Assembly: GCA_021741145.1 (NCBI GenBank)
Contig: JAIOYK010000013.1
Location: 1-64,000 of the forward strand
Source: Rhodospirillum sp.
GTDB lineage: Bacteria; Pseudomonadota; Alphaproteobacteria; Rhodospirillales; Rhodospirillaceae
Reading direction: 5' to 3'
DNA: 64,000 nucleotides
The position numbers and the translations under genes were made by a program. Numbering within the stretch: position 1 is the stretch's first letter; every line of letters starts with the position of its first letter. The notes beneath the pieces were generated by a model. It was not told the DNA's origin, made no database searches, and was given only the letters and a program-made list of their open reading frames with translations. This document shows positions 38,166 through 48,521 of the stretch, in pieces.

Positions 38166-38302
38166 GTTTGATCTCCCTGTCAATGTTCGGCCGAATTGTT
38201 TCGACCTCATTTTTTATGGGGCCCCCGACTGGTTGTTCAGTGGTGGGCCTCGGCGGGATTGGCCTTAGGCCGTCCCCAAAATTCCCTGGTCTGTGATGGG
38301 GG

Positions 38303-38608
38303 TCAGGACCGGCTTCCGGCCTCCCATTCCTTCGGAGATTTGTAGAGGCCAGGACGCCCCAGCAAGCGGGCGGCCTCTCCGTCCTCGATGATCAACTCCG
38401 CGCCCTGGGCGGCTCGGAACTCCTCGAACGCCGCCACGGGCAGGACGAGTTCCACCGACAGATCCCGATCAACGGAAAATTCAAACTCAATGAAGCGCCC
38501 CAAGCGCGTGCCGAGGATCCGGACCAGGGGCGGATGCGCGCCGGGAACAAACCCACTGGCAACGCCATTCGCCGCGGAATTCGGGGAATTGCTGGGTGCC
38601 ACCATCAC
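38303..38608 (-). CDS. dmpK: Phenol hydroxylase assembly subunit P0
   Basis: A 101-residue small protein that helps insert iron into or assemble the oxygenase in Pseudomonas. It has the DmpK-like RFIEFEFSVDRDLSVELVLP. It is the promoter-proximal gene of the dmp operon, 138 bases before dmpL. The N-terminal 25 residues are polar and likely variable. Confidence 0.9.
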   Translation of the reverse strand: MMVAPSNSPNSAANGVASGFVPGAHPPLVRILGTRLGRFIEFEFSVDRDLSVELVLPVAAFEEFRAAQGAELIIEDGEAARLLGRPGLYKSPKEWEAGSRS

Positions 38609-38884
38609 AGGGTCCTCACCTTAGGGTTGATCGAACCCCATCACGACGGGGCAATCGGATATCACCTGGACCTAACGAAATCATCACACGAGTTCCGCTG
38701 TCAAATAAAATCTCGAGATTTTTGATTTTTGCATATCTTTTGCGCCGCACCATGTATCGCACGCAATATCCTTCTCCATGGAAAACACCAGAGAAGGATG
38801 CTAGAAGATTGTTTTTGGGCATGGTCCAGAATTAGGTGAACAAAGAAGCGCCATCTGGACCGATATCAGAGGCTTATTCAGTCG
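38609..38884. promoter_or_regulatory. Divergent dmpK / GntR regulatory region
   Basis: 276 bases, AT-rich compared with the neighbours, between the dmp operon and the GntR gene. It contains a perfect 16-bp palindrome, aaaatctcgagatttt (38707-38722), on a more extended imperfect inverted repeat. I searched both strands for a sigma-54 -24/-12 element and found none with correct spacing (candidates had GG to GC spacing 1-2 bases too long). Confidence 0.65.
38707..38722. promoter_or_regulatory. Perfect palindrome, candidate operator upstream of dmpK
   Basis: aaaatctcgagatttt is self-complementary over 16 bases and lies about 100 bases upstream of dmpK and 160 bases before the GntR start. Related sequences lie upstream of dmpR and of the outer-membrane protein gene, which marks it as a likely shared regulator site. 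Confidence 0.65.
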
Positions 38885-39610
38885 ATGCGGGAAACCGTCA
38901 CACCAGCGCTGGGGGCCGACTCGGAGGATCCGAGGCGGGGAGCGCGAACCTTGGTGGAATTCGCCTACGAGGCGATGCGCCAGGACATTCTGCGGGGGGC
39001 TCTGATCCCTGGCGAACGCCTCCGGGTCGAGGCGTTGAAGGACACCTATAAGGTCGGCGCGAGCACCCTGCGCGAAGCCTTGACCCTCTTGGTGGGCGAA
39101 GCCCTGGTGACAGCGGAGGGTCAGCGGGGCTTCCGTGTGGCTCCCATATCCCTGAAGGACTTCGAGGACGCGACCCGGGTTCGCAAGCTGATAGAGCTGG
39201 AGGCCCTGCGGGAATCCATCACAAACGGCGACGATGATTGGGAAGCCGGGGTCGTCGCCAGTTTCCACCGCCTGTCGAAGGTGGAGGAACAGTTCAAATC
39301 CCAGGACCGGGCCACCCTGTCCGGAGAGTGGGAGGAGCGCAACCGCGCCTTCCACGCCGCGCTGATCGCCGCCACCCATTCCCGGTGGCTCAACCATTTC
39401 ATTGATATCCTGTATCAGCAGTCCGAACGCTACCGGCGCATCGCCCTGGCGGGCCGTGCGGTCAACCGGGATGTGCACAACGAGCACATGGCCATCAAGG
39501 AAGCGGCCCTAAACCGGGACTCCGATGAAGCCTGCCGTCTGTCGGAGTTGCACATCGACCGGACTTTTGAAGCCCTGTCCAAGATGTTCCAGGCCCAACA
39601 GGGGGAATAG
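38885..39610 (+). CDS. GntR-family (FCD) transcriptional regulator
   Basis: A 241-residue regulator. The winged helix-turn-helix at about 20-90 includes LRVEALKDTYKVGASTLREAL, followed by the all-helical FCD ligand domain (residues about 95-230) with conserved metal-binding positions near EERNRAFHAAL and HNEHMAI. It is divergent from dmpK and convergent with dmpR, so it may modulate the pathway, possibly as a repressor. The ligand is unknown. Confidence 0.92.
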   Translation: MRETVTPALGADSEDPRRGARTLVEFAYEAMRQDILRGALIPGERLRVEALKDTYKVGASTLREALTLLVGEALVTAEGQRGFRVAPISLKDFEDATRVRKLIELEALRESITNGDDDWEAGVVASFHRLSKVEEQFKSQDRATLSGEWEERNRAFHAALIAATHSRWLNHFIDILYQQSERYRRIALAGRAVNRDVHNEHMAIKEAALNRDSDEACRLSELHIDRTFEALSKMFQAQQGE

Positions 39611-39617
39611 CGGCGCC

Positions 39618-41483
39618 TCAGACCGCCCCAGCCCTGGCCCTTCCCCCGGCCTCGTCCAGGATCTTGCGGTAGCGGTAAGCCAACTGGGGGCGGGTCATGC
39701 CCAGGTGGCGAGCCGCCTCCGACAAATTCCCACCCGCCCGGGCCACGGCGGCGCGGATCATCCGTGCCTCGATCACGTGTAGGGGGATTTCCCGATCAAC
39801 GGCCTCGGCCACCAGGCGGTCATCCGGATCCTCTCCCTCGGCCCCGAACGCTCTTCCCCCATCCACCAACCCCTCTTCGGTCGGAGAAGCCGGGCGTCCG
39901 TCCGGCCCCAGGGCCAGGATCCGCCCTTCGGGTTCCTCCCCCTCCTCGAACAGATGACACAGGTCGATTGGCCCCCCGTCGGGCACCAGAATGGCGGCCC
40001 GTTCGATCCGATTTTCCAACTCCCGGATATTGCCTGGAAAGGGGTGGAGGAACAGGGCATCCACGGCCCGGGACGTCAGCCCGACCAAGGGCTTTCCCAA
40101 GACCTTCGCGTATTTTTCCAGGAAATGCTCGACCAGGGGGGGGATATCCTCCCGCCGGTCCCGCAAGGGGGGGATCCGGATGGGAAAGGGGCTCAAACGA
40201 TACCATAGGTCCTCTCGGAACCCCCCGTCCCGGGCGGCCCGCTTCAAATCGATGTTGGTCGCGGCGATCACCCGCACATCCACGGTCCGGGCCCGCACGT
40301 CCCCCACCCGCTCGACTTCCCCTTCCTGAAGAGCCCGCAGCAACTTTCCCTGCGCGCCAAGGCCCAGGGTTCCCACCTCGTCCAGGAACAGGGTCCCGCC
40401 ATCGGCCCGCTCGAACCGCCCCGGGCGGGAGACATTGGCCCCGGTGAAGGCCCCCTTCTCCACGCCGAACAGCTCGGCCTCGATCAGGTTTTCAGGGATA
40501 GCCGCGCAATTGACGGCCACGAAGGGACGGCCGGCCCGGCGCGAGGCGCGGTGCAAAGCCTGGGCGAAGACTTCCTTGCCCACACCGGTCTCCCCCAGGA
40601 ACAACACCGTGGTATCGGCGACCGCGACCTTGGTCAGCAGGTCCAGGGCCAGGGTGAAGGCCGCGGACCGCCCCACCAGGCCGTTGAGGCCGATGGCGTC
40701 CGGACGCCTGGGATGGAGCTCATCCCGCCCCCCCACGACCCCCGCCACGCCAGGACCGGAAAGCCCCCCCACCGCCCGACAGAGGGGTGCCCCCATGGCC
40801 CGACAGGCGACCTCTCGGAAAGCCATGCGTCGCCCCACCAGGACGCCGAGAAAGCCAGACAGATAGCCCCCTTGCAACCAGCAAGCTGGATCGGAGGACA
40901 GGCCATATGTACCGACTTGGGCATCGACTTCCAGGGAGTCCATCCAACTCACCGTGACACGGGGGCTTTCCCCCGGTCCCTTGAAGTCCAGGGATTCCAA
41001 GCGGGGACGAAAGATCCCCCAGGAGGCGACCCGGGCGAACCCCGCGGTGCAGGCGTCCTCCAGGCGGCCAGCCCGCAGCACCGGGTCCAACGTCAAGGCC
41101 TCCCGCCGTCCCCAACTTTCGCCAAGGCCATGGAACAGCTCCCGGGTCCCGTCCTCTCCCAGGGCCGCGACCAGAAGCGCTCGCATCTCTCCGACCAAGG
41201 CCCCGGAAACCACCCCCATGCGGACTCCATCCAGACGGATTGTCCCATCGTCGGGAAAGAAGCGCAGGCGGTCAAACGATTCCACTCCAACCGCCGGATG
41301 ACGGACAGCTCCGGATATCCCGGTCCCGGCCAGGAGGGCGGAATCGGCCCCTGGTCGCTCGGTAACTCCCGACATGTGTTCACCTTGTCCCGTTCCGCGG
41401 CGGCCCCTTCGTGGGACTTTTCCAACCGCGGTCTCCCTATCCACATCGGCCTCCCCTTCTTTGGAGGAGACGCGTTCGTTCAT
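39618..41483 (-). CDS. dmpR: Sigma-54-dependent phenol-responsive activator (DmpR/MopR type)
   Basis: A 621-residue NtrC-family activator. An N-terminal XylR-type sensor has a zinc site spaced as in MopR: C201, E224, C227 and C235, and W180 matches the phenol-pocket tryptophan. A V4R segment follows. The AAA+ domain has GETGVGKE, GAFTGA (sigma-54 contact) and TLFLDEVG. The C-terminal Fis helix-turn-helix ends AYRYRKI. ATG 41483 is preceded by AAGGATG. Phenol binding should relieve sensor inhibition and activate dmp transcription. Confidence 0.95.
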   Translation of the reverse strand: MNERVSSKEGEADVDRETAVGKVPRRGRRGTGQGEHMSGVTERPGADSALLAGTGISGAVRHPAVGVESFDRLRFFPDDGTIRLDGVRMGVVSGALVGEMRALLVAALGEDGTRELFHGLGESWGRREALTLDPVLRAGRLEDACTAGFARVASWGIFRPRLESLDFKGPGESPRVTVSWMDSLEVDAQVGTYGLSSDPACWLQGGYLSGFLGVLVGRRMAFREVACRAMGAPLCRAVGGLSGPGVAGVVGGRDELHPRRPDAIGLNGLVGRSAAFTLALDLLTKVAVADTTVLFLGETGVGKEVFAQALHRASRRAGRPFVAVNCAAIPENLIEAELFGVEKGAFTGANVSRPGRFERADGGTLFLDEVGTLGLGAQGKLLRALQEGEVERVGDVRARTVDVRVIAATNIDLKRAARDGGFREDLWYRLSPFPIRIPPLRDRREDIPPLVEHFLEKYAKVLGKPLVGLTSRAVDALFLHPFPGNIRELENRIERAAILVPDGGPIDLCHLFEEGEEPEGRILALGPDGRPASPTEEGLVDGGRAFGAEGEDPDDRLVAEAVDREIPLHVIEARMIRAAVARAGGNLSEAARHLGMTRPQLAYRYRKILDEAGGRARAGAV

Positions 41484-41522
41484 GGAACATCCTTACAAGG
41501 GTGAAAAATCGGCACAAGAGTA

Positions 41523-41536
41523 AAATATCGAGAATA
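41523..41536. promoter_or_regulatory. Operator-like half-conserved palindrome upstream of dmpR
   Basis: aaatatcgagaata shows one good half-site and one weaker half-site relative to the palindrome upstream of dmpK. It lies about 40 bases before the dmpR start codon, where a regulator could repress or auto-control dmpR. Confidence 0.5.
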
Positions 41537-41723
41537 TCACTATTGCCTCAAGCGACATGTTTTCCCACGACTTTCCGAAAAAATAGTGAGCTATGTGAAT
41601 ACCCTTGGTTCACCATATCGTCGAACCTTTGCCCTGACTCGGCCGCGGAAATTGATGTTTCCATGAAATTGCGGCGACAAATCCGGCTCGAACATACGAG
41701 TCTGATATTCAGAAGAATTTTAA

Positions 41724-41737
41724 AAATCTCGATATTT
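41724..41737. promoter_or_regulatory. Operator-like palindrome upstream of the outer-membrane gene
   Basis: aaatctcgatattt differs from the dmpK-side core by two bases and is followed about 38 bases later by a sigma-54-like -24 element. It fits an upstream activator or repressor site for the rightward gene. Confidence 0.55.
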
Positions 41738-41775
41738 CATAGCCTCTCTGATTTTTCCCCCGCCAGTCGGGAAAC

Positions 41776-41790
41776 TGGCACGAATGTTGA
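41776..41790 (+). promoter_or_regulatory. Sigma-54-like promoter with atypical -12 element
   Basis: The -24 element TGGCACG is followed four bases later by TTGA, the correct spacing for TTGC. The usual GC at -12 is GA here. It points toward the outer-membrane gene 226 bases downstream, so the leader would be long. Confidence 0.5.
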
Positions 41791-42015
41791 TACAGAGTGT
41801 CGCAGTGGCGCATGAAGACGACCACGGCGAAAGGGAGGTCACGGGGGGGAACCGGTGGCGGGGGACCGGAGGGCGCGCACGCGCTCACGATCCGCCGAAA
41901 CGGGAACCAGTTCTTCCTACTGGACGGGCACACCGAAACAAGGCGATCCGTACCGGGTCCGCCTCGGCCGACCGGACTTCCCTGGGCATTTTGTAATTCT
42001 AGGGAGGGAAAATCC

Positions 42016-42915
42016 TTGCGGTATCATTTCAATCTTATTGGCGCGGCCGCCCTCGGCGGATTGGTTGCCCTTGGCGCGTCCCAAGCCTTGGCGAAGGAAG
42101 GGGGCGATCAATATCCCCAAGGGGGCGAGGGTTTCATGGCCGGAGCCGTGCCCCCGCCCGGGTTTTACTTCCTGGGTTATGGCATCGACTACCGAGGTGA
42201 TCTGGTTGGAAATAATGGGGACAAGGTGGCCTTGCCCGGGGGCTCCTCGGTTTCCATCCGCGCCGACGCCGTGGCCGCGCGCGCCCTCTATGTCAGTGAC
42301 TTCCAAGTCCTGGGGGGCAACTGGGGCGCCCATCTGATCGTGCCGCTCTTCGATGTCCGAGTGGAGGCGGGCAGCGCCTCGCAGCGCAAGACCGGACTGG
42401 GCGACATCACCTTCAACCCGGCCATTATGTCCTGGCACTGGAAGGACTGGCACCTGGCCACCGGCCTGGACATCACCGCCCCGTCGGGCCGCTACGACGC
42501 CGGGGATCTGGCCAATATCGGCGCCAATTACTGGAGCTTCGAACCCCTGGCCGCGGTCACCTATCGGAACGAGGATGGCTGGGAAGCCTCGACCAAGCTG
42601 ATGTACAACATCAAGACCGAGAACACGGCCACCAACTACCAGTCCGGCGACGAGTTCCACATGGACTATGCCCTGGTGAAAAACTTCGAGGACTGGTCCA
42701 TCGGCATGGGCGGCTACTTCGTCCACCAGATCCAGCGAGACGAGGTCAACGGGGTCGAGGTCGCCGACAGCATCCGACGGACCTTCGCCATCGGTCCGCA
42801 GATCCAGTACCGCTATCAGAACATGGCCTTCTCGGCGAAATGGCAGAACGAGGTCTATAGCCGCAACACCTTCGATGGCAACCGCTTCAATCTGAAGTTC
42901 ATCTACGCCTTCTGA
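42016..42915 (+). CDS. MetA-pathway outer-membrane protein, probable aromatic uptake channel
   Basis: A 299-residue protein of the family called 'putative MetA-pathway of phenol degradation' (Pfam PF13557). An N-terminal signal peptide of about 26 residues (ending SQALAKE) precedes an amphipathic beta-strand pattern ending in the C-terminal aromatic motif FKFIYAF. It is likely an outer-membrane channel for phenolic compounds. I chose TTG 42016, which has GGAGGG upstream; the conserved region begins there. It is divergent from dmpR. Confidence 0.88.
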   Translation: MRYHFNLIGAAALGGLVALGASQALAKEGGDQYPQGGEGFMAGAVPPPGFYFLGYGIDYRGDLVGNNGDKVALPGGSSVSIRADAVAARALYVSDFQVLGGNWGAHLIVPLFDVRVEAGSASQRKTGLGDITFNPAIMSWHWKDWHLATGLDITAPSGRYDAGDLANIGANYWSFEPLAAVTYRNEDGWEASTKLMYNIKTENTATNYQSGDEFHMDYALVKNFEDWSIGMGGYFVHQIQRDEVNGVEVADSIRRTFAIGPQIQYRYQNMAFSAKWQNEVYSRNTFDGNRFNLKFIYAF

Positions 42916-43056
42916 TCAGGATGACCCCCCCGATCAAAAGGGCCACCGGATCGGCGCGTCCGTCTCCCCTTTCGAAACGCGCAGGTCCGGCCTTGGCGTG
43001 ACCCCGCCCCTCCCATCCGACTGGCTCCTTGGGCGGCGAGGGGGACACGCCTGATG

Positions 43057-43097
43057 AAAATCCCCCTCCGACAGCCTGGGCCGGAGGGGGATTTTTT
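43057..43097. terminator. Bidirectional intrinsic terminator
   Basis: A 14-bp stem (aaaatccccctccg with its complement) with an 11-base loop lies between the convergent outer-membrane gene and rsmB. A run of six T follows on the plus strand, and A's on the other side provide a T run on the minus strand. Confidence 0.85.
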
Positions 43098-43133
43098 GTC
43101 CGATCAAGAATGAAATGGCGGTGTCGCGGGTCG

Positions 43134-44447
43134 TTACTCTGTCCGCTCCAGCACCGCGACGAAAAAGCCATCGGTGCCATGGCGGGCGGGGGACAGGCGC
43201 AGCCAGGGCTTTTCAGGATCGCCCGGATAGGCGCCGACACCCAGGTCGGGCCAAAGATCCGCCACCGGCAAGGCCCGATAATCGGCCCGGCGGGACAGAA
43301 GAGCCTCCACCTGACCCTCGTTTTCCTCGGGCAGAAGGGCGCAGGTGGCATAGATCAACCGTCCGCCCGGCTTGGTCAAACCAGCCGCCCGGTCGAGGAT
43401 CCCGGCCTGTTCGGCCAGCAGGGACTGAATGGCTTCCGGCGTCAGCTTCCACCGGGCGTCGGGATTCCGCCGCCAGGTGCCCGTCCCGGAACAGGGGGCA
43501 TCCACCAAAACCCGGTCGAAGGTGCCCCGGCGGCGCTTTAGCCATTTGTTCGCATCAGGCCCCAGGGGTTTGCGGGTGACGTTATGCACGTCGGCGCGGC
43601 GCAGGCGGGTCTGAGCCCGGTCCAAGCGGCCTTCGTTCACGTCCGCGGCGACCAACCCCCCCTTGTTCTCCATGGCCGCGGCCAGGGCCAGGGTCTTGCC
43701 CCCTGCGCCCGCGCAGAGATCGAGAACGGCCATGCCCGGTTCCACGCCACAAAGGAGCGCGATGAGCTGGCTGCCCTCGTCCTGGACTTCCACCAAACCA
43801 TCCCGGAACGTCTTGGTGGCGGCGATGTTGGGCCGTCCCTCCAGGCGTAGGGACCAGGGCGACAAGGTCCCTGGGGTGGCATCGACCCCCTCCTCGGCCA
43901 GGGCGGCCAGGGCCGCCTCCCGATCCCCCTTCAGGGTGTTCACCCGCAGATCCAGGGGGGCTTCCTCCAGCAGGGCGGTCAGTTCGGCGTCCAGTCCCTC
44001 GCCGAAGACCGGTTCCAGCCGGGGCAACAGCCAGTCGGGCGTCTCGAGCCTGATCTCCCGGGGCATCTCCCGGTATTCCAGGGGCTTGCCCGCGAGCAGA
44101 TCGATCAACCCCTGTTCCTGGACGGTGAGGGGTTGGGGGGCATGGGGCATGCGGGTTTCGAACAGGGGTCGCAGGTCCTGGGCGGATCGGCCCTCGCCGA
44201 TCAGCAGATGGGCGATCATCAGGGTCCGGGCCGAGGGCTTGCCCCCGAACCGCTCCACCATCCAGGTGAGCCGCGCCCTGGAGCGGAGGGCGGCCCAAAG
44301 GCGGTCGGTCACGGACTTGCGGTCCTTGGACCCCATGTACCGCCGGGCGCGGGTATAGGCGCTGACCACCCCGTCGGCGGGGCGATCCGTGGCATTGATC
44401 TCCACCATCAAATCGATGGCGGCTTGCAGGCGTGCCGCGGGAATCAT
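43134..44447 (-). CDS. rsmB: 16S rRNA (cytosine-967-C5)-methyltransferase
   Basis: A 437-residue RsmB: an N-terminal NusB-like helical domain, then a Rossmann methyltransferase. Catalytic and release cysteines lie in [15 protein letters not shown] and [13 protein letters not shown], and the SAM motif [11 protein letters not shown] is present. It methylates C967 of 16S rRNA. Usual length for the family. Convergent with the outer-membrane gene, separated by a terminator. Confidence 0.95.
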   Translation of the reverse strand: MIPAARLQAAIDLMVEINATDRPADGVVSAYTRARRYMGSKDRKSVTDRLWAALRSRARLTWMVERFGGKPSARTLMIAHLLIGEGRSAQDLRPLFETRMPHAPQPLTVQEQGLIDLLAGKPLEYREMPREIRLETPDWLLPRLEPVFGEGLDAELTALLEEAPLDLRVNTLKGDREAALAALAEEGVDATPGTLSPWSLRLEGRPNIAATKTFRDGLVEVQDEGSQLIALLCGVEPGMAVLDLCAGAGGKTLALAAAMENKGGLVAADVNEGRLDRAQTRLRRADVHNVTRKPLGPDANKWLKRRRGTFDRVLVDAPCSGTGTWRRNPDARWKLTPEAIQSLLAEQAGILDRAAGLTKPGGRLIYATCALLPEENEGQVEALLSRRADYRALPVADLWPDLGVGAYPGDPEKPWLRLSPARHGTDGFFVAVLERTE

Positions 44448-44499
44448 GGATGCTGTCCGCTCAAAGGAGGAAAAGAGGTCCGGAAGGGAAAACCGCCCC

Positions 44500-45996
<1,497 letters not shown>

Positions 45997-46160
45997 CTAA
46001 ACACGTCTTTCGGCCCGGCGGCACGCACGTTTCCAACGTGATGCACCGCGCAACCTATTGATCCTTGGGAGCGCGACATCTTACACACAAGATGGTGCCT
46101 CGCAAGAAAAGTTCTCCACGGGTCACTCCCCTGGGATAAACTCCTTGCGAACGCTTGCTT

Positions 46161-46892
46161 TTAGCGATCCTCGGGACGGCCCTTGAAGCCCTGTGCGATC
46201 ACATAGACCTCGGGCGACTCCTGGCGGCTGGCGGGGGGTTTGGCGTGTTTGACGGTCTCGCAAAGAGCCTTCATGCGATTGAGCAACTCCCCTTCCGTAC
46301 CACCCTGGAACACCTTGCAGCAGAAGGCACCGCCCGGGGCCAGCACCTCCTCGGCGAAGTCCCAGGCGGCCTCGGCCAAACCCATGACCCGCATATGGTC
46401 CGTCTTACGGTGACCCGTCGTGGGCGCGGCCATGTCCGACAGCACCAGGTCGCAGGGCCCATCCAGGGCTTCCTTCAACAGGTCCGGCGCGTCGTCGGCC
46501 ATGAAATCGTGGGTCATGCAGGTGGCCCCGGCCACGCCCTCCCACTCAAGAATGTCGATGCCGACCACCTTGCCACCCCCGTCCTTCAGGGCCTTGCACC
46601 TTTCGACGGCCACCTGGGTCCAGCCCCCGGGGGCGGCCCCCAGGTCGACGACCCGGCATCCCGGGCTCAACAGGTGGAAGCGATCATCCAGCTCCATCAG
46701 TTTGAAGGCCGCGCGAGAGCGAAATCCCCGCCGCTTGGCTTCCAGCACGTAGGGATCGTTCAACTGGCGTTGCAGCCAGCGGGTGGAGGAGTTTTTCCGT
46801 CCCCGGGCCGTCTTCACCTTGACGAACAAATCCCGGGCTCCCGAGGGGGCTCGACCGTTGGCCCGATTCCCGGCGCCCTTTCCGCTACTCAT
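46161..46892 (-). CDS. rlmE: 23S rRNA (uridine-2552-2'-O)-methyltransferase
   Basis: A 243-residue RlmE/FtsJ with the SAM motif DLGAAPGGWTQ and the catalytic K-D-K-E arrangement: K in the WLQRQLNDPYV-following region, D in LSDMAAPTTGH, K in CCKVFQGG, E near the end. It 2'-O-methylates U2552 of 23S rRNA and helps 50S maturation. The start ATG 46892 is chosen because upstream in-frame residues look like read-through. It is 53 bases downstream of ppx. Confidence 0.94.
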   Translation of the reverse strand: MSSGKGAGNRANGRAPSGARDLFVKVKTARGRKNSSTRWLQRQLNDPYVLEAKRRGFRSRAAFKLMELDDRFHLLSPGCRVVDLGAAPGGWTQVAVERCKALKDGGGKVVGIDILEWEGVAGATCMTHDFMADDAPDLLKEALDGPCDLVLSDMAAPTTGHRKTDHMRVMGLAEAAWDFAEEVLAPGGAFCCKVFQGGTEGELLNRMKALCETVKHAKPPASRQESPEVYVIAQGFKGRPEDR

Positions 46893-46945
46893 GGTCTCAT
46901 TAACTTTCCAGCAAAATGATCTCGGATCCGATGGATCCAGGGTGC

Positions 46946-48085
46946 TTACACGGCCGAAACCGCGTCCGCGCCCGTTCCAACGTCGGTGCCTTTCCCCTCC
47001 GCCCTCGCGCCCATCATATCCGCGAGCAACCCCTCGCGGATACCCCGATCGGCGACCCGCAGGTCGGGAACGGACCAAGTGTCGAGAATGGCTTGCAAAA
47101 TAGCGCACCCCGCCAGAACCAAATCGGCCCGTTCCCGTCCGATACAGGGGTGGGCCACCCGATCCGCGGGACTCATGCCCAGCAGACGCGCGCCCACGTC
47201 CTTGATCTGACGGACCGACAATCCCAGACCATCCACCCGGTTCCGGTCATACCGCCCAAGCCCCAGAGCCACCGCGCCCACGGTTGTGACCGTGCCACTG
47301 GTGCCAAGCAGGGAGAGGTCTTCCCGCAAGGCATGTCCGGCCACGCCATTGGCGACATCGAAAGGACGCAGACGGTCCCGCACATGCTCCACGATATCGT
47401 CGTGCAGACGGGGAGACAGATGGCCGCCGCCGACGGCCTCGGACAGGGTGACGACACCCAGGGGAAGGCTTTCGACGGCCAGGATCGCGCCGGGTCGGGG
47501 GCCGTCGGGAGTATCGCGGACCTCCACCAGGGTCAATTCCGTACTGCCTCCGCCGATATCGAAGACCAGGGTCAGCGGGCGGACCCCCTCCAACAAGGGC
47601 GCGCATCCCGCCAGGGCCAGTCGCGCTTCCTCTTCCGCTGGAATGACTTCCAGCGCCAGCCCGGTTTCCCGTTGGGCCCGCTCGATGAATTCGGCCACGT
47701 TCTCGGCTGCCCGGCAGGCCGCGGTGGCCACGCACCGGGCCTGGGCGACCCCATGGCGTTCCATCCGCGTCGCGCAAATGGCCAAGGCGGCGATGGTCCG
47801 ATCCATGGCGACCCGGGACAGCCGCCCCGAGGCCCGCACCCCTTCCCCCAGACGGGTGATCCGCGAGAAGGAATCGACCACCCTGAACCCCGTCTCCTGG
47901 GGTTGGGCGATGAGCAGTCGGCAATTGTTGGTCCCCAGGTCCAGGGCCGCGCACAACCGACGCGTCCCGTCCTCCCTATCGCCAGCCCTCCAATCAACGG
48001 CCCTCCGGCGTTCCACCCTGGGGGGTGGCGCCGGTGGCGGCGTCGCATCGCCGGTCAAGGATGGAAGAATGGACGTGGGGAACAC
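46946..48085 (-). CDS. Exopolyphosphatase / pppGpp phosphatase family
   Basis: A protein of the Ppx/GppA family, an ASKHA-fold phosphatase that hydrolyses polyphosphate or pppGpp. Phosphate-binding loops are DLGTNNCRLLIA and DIGGGSTELTLV. The start is uncertain: GTG 48085 gives 379 residues, while ATG 48241 would add 52 proline- and arginine-rich residues of doubtful value. It precedes rlmE. Which substrate it prefers cannot be read from sequence. Confidence 0.87.
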   Translation of the reverse strand: MFPTSILPSLTGDATPPPAPPPRVERRRAVDWRAGDREDGTRRLCAALDLGTNNCRLLIAQPQETGFRVVDSFSRITRLGEGVRASGRLSRVAMDRTIAALAICATRMERHGVAQARCVATAACRAAENVAEFIERAQRETGLALEVIPAEEEARLALAGCAPLLEGVRPLTLVFDIGGGSTELTLVEVRDTPDGPRPGAILAVESLPLGVVTLSEAVGGGHLSPRLHDDIVEHVRDRLRPFDVANGVAGHALREDLSLLGTSGTVTTVGAVALGLGRYDRNRVDGLGLSVRQIKDVGARLLGMSPADRVAHPCIGRERADLVLAGCAILQAILDTWSVPDLRVADRGIREGLLADMMGARAEGKGTDVGTGADAVSAV

Positions 48086-48290
48086 CTTGGGGCCTCTGAT
48101 CGGGGTGCCGGGAAACCATGGCGAAACCGTGACAGGCAAGTTTATGCGAGGCGAGGGGGAGGCGCAAAGCCTCCTTTTGAAAGAGGGCCGTGAAGGTCGG
48201 TCTTGGTCATGATTTTTTTCTAGCCAAGGCCGGACTCCCATGTTAGATACGCCACCCTCTTCGGAAGCGTTGACGACACCGAAGCCCTGA

Positions 48291-48364
48291 TGGGGAATAG
48301 TTTAACGGTAGAACAGCGGACTCTGACTCCGTCAGTCGTGGTTCGAATCCACGTTCCCCAGCCA
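48291..48364 (+). tRNA. tRNA-Gln (anticodon CTG)
   Basis: 74 bases that fold as a cloverleaf. The acceptor stem is TGGGGAA/TTCCCCA, the anticodon loop is in GGACTCTGACTCC with CTG, and the T-arm is GTGGTTCGAATCCAC. A GCCA 3' end with encoded CCA is present. A minus-strand reading frame across it is antisense and not a gene. Confidence 0.97.
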
Positions 48365-48368
48365 AACC

Positions 48369-48407
48369 AACAAAAACGCCCTCGGATTATGGTCCGGGGG
48401 CGTTTTT
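48369..48407 (+). terminator. Intrinsic terminator of the tRNA-Gln gene
   Basis: A stem of cgccctcgg and ccgggggcg (one G-U pair) around an eight-base loop, followed by TTTTTT. It lies directly downstream of the tRNA. Confidence 0.85.
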
Positions 48408-48521
48408 TCGCGCTCAAACGCGTCGGGATACCGTAAAGTCGGCATACTCGGGATGCTGTCCATATAGATTCGCACGCACCAAGACCCCGGAGACGGGGCC
48501 CAGGTGAGTCGGACCATCAAT

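Larger units (their letters stand above)
41484..42015. other. Divergent promoter region, dmpR / outer-membrane protein
   Basis: 532 bases without a credible gene, AT-rich. It holds two operator-like sequences, aaatatcgagaata (41523-41536) near dmpR and aaatctcgatattt (41724-41737), plus a sigma-54-like element (41776-41790) reading rightward. An ORF that overlaps it in frame with the next gene is not used because it lacks conserved sequence before TTG 42016. Confidence 0.6.

Noticed and set aside
38609-38884. A sigma-54 promoter for dmpK
   Set aside because: The nearest GG...GC pairs have the wrong spacing; I list the gap as regulatory without that claim.
48220-48417. A short minus-strand frame containing WGTWIRTTT
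   Set aside because: It is the antisense of tRNA-Gln, a common misannotation.
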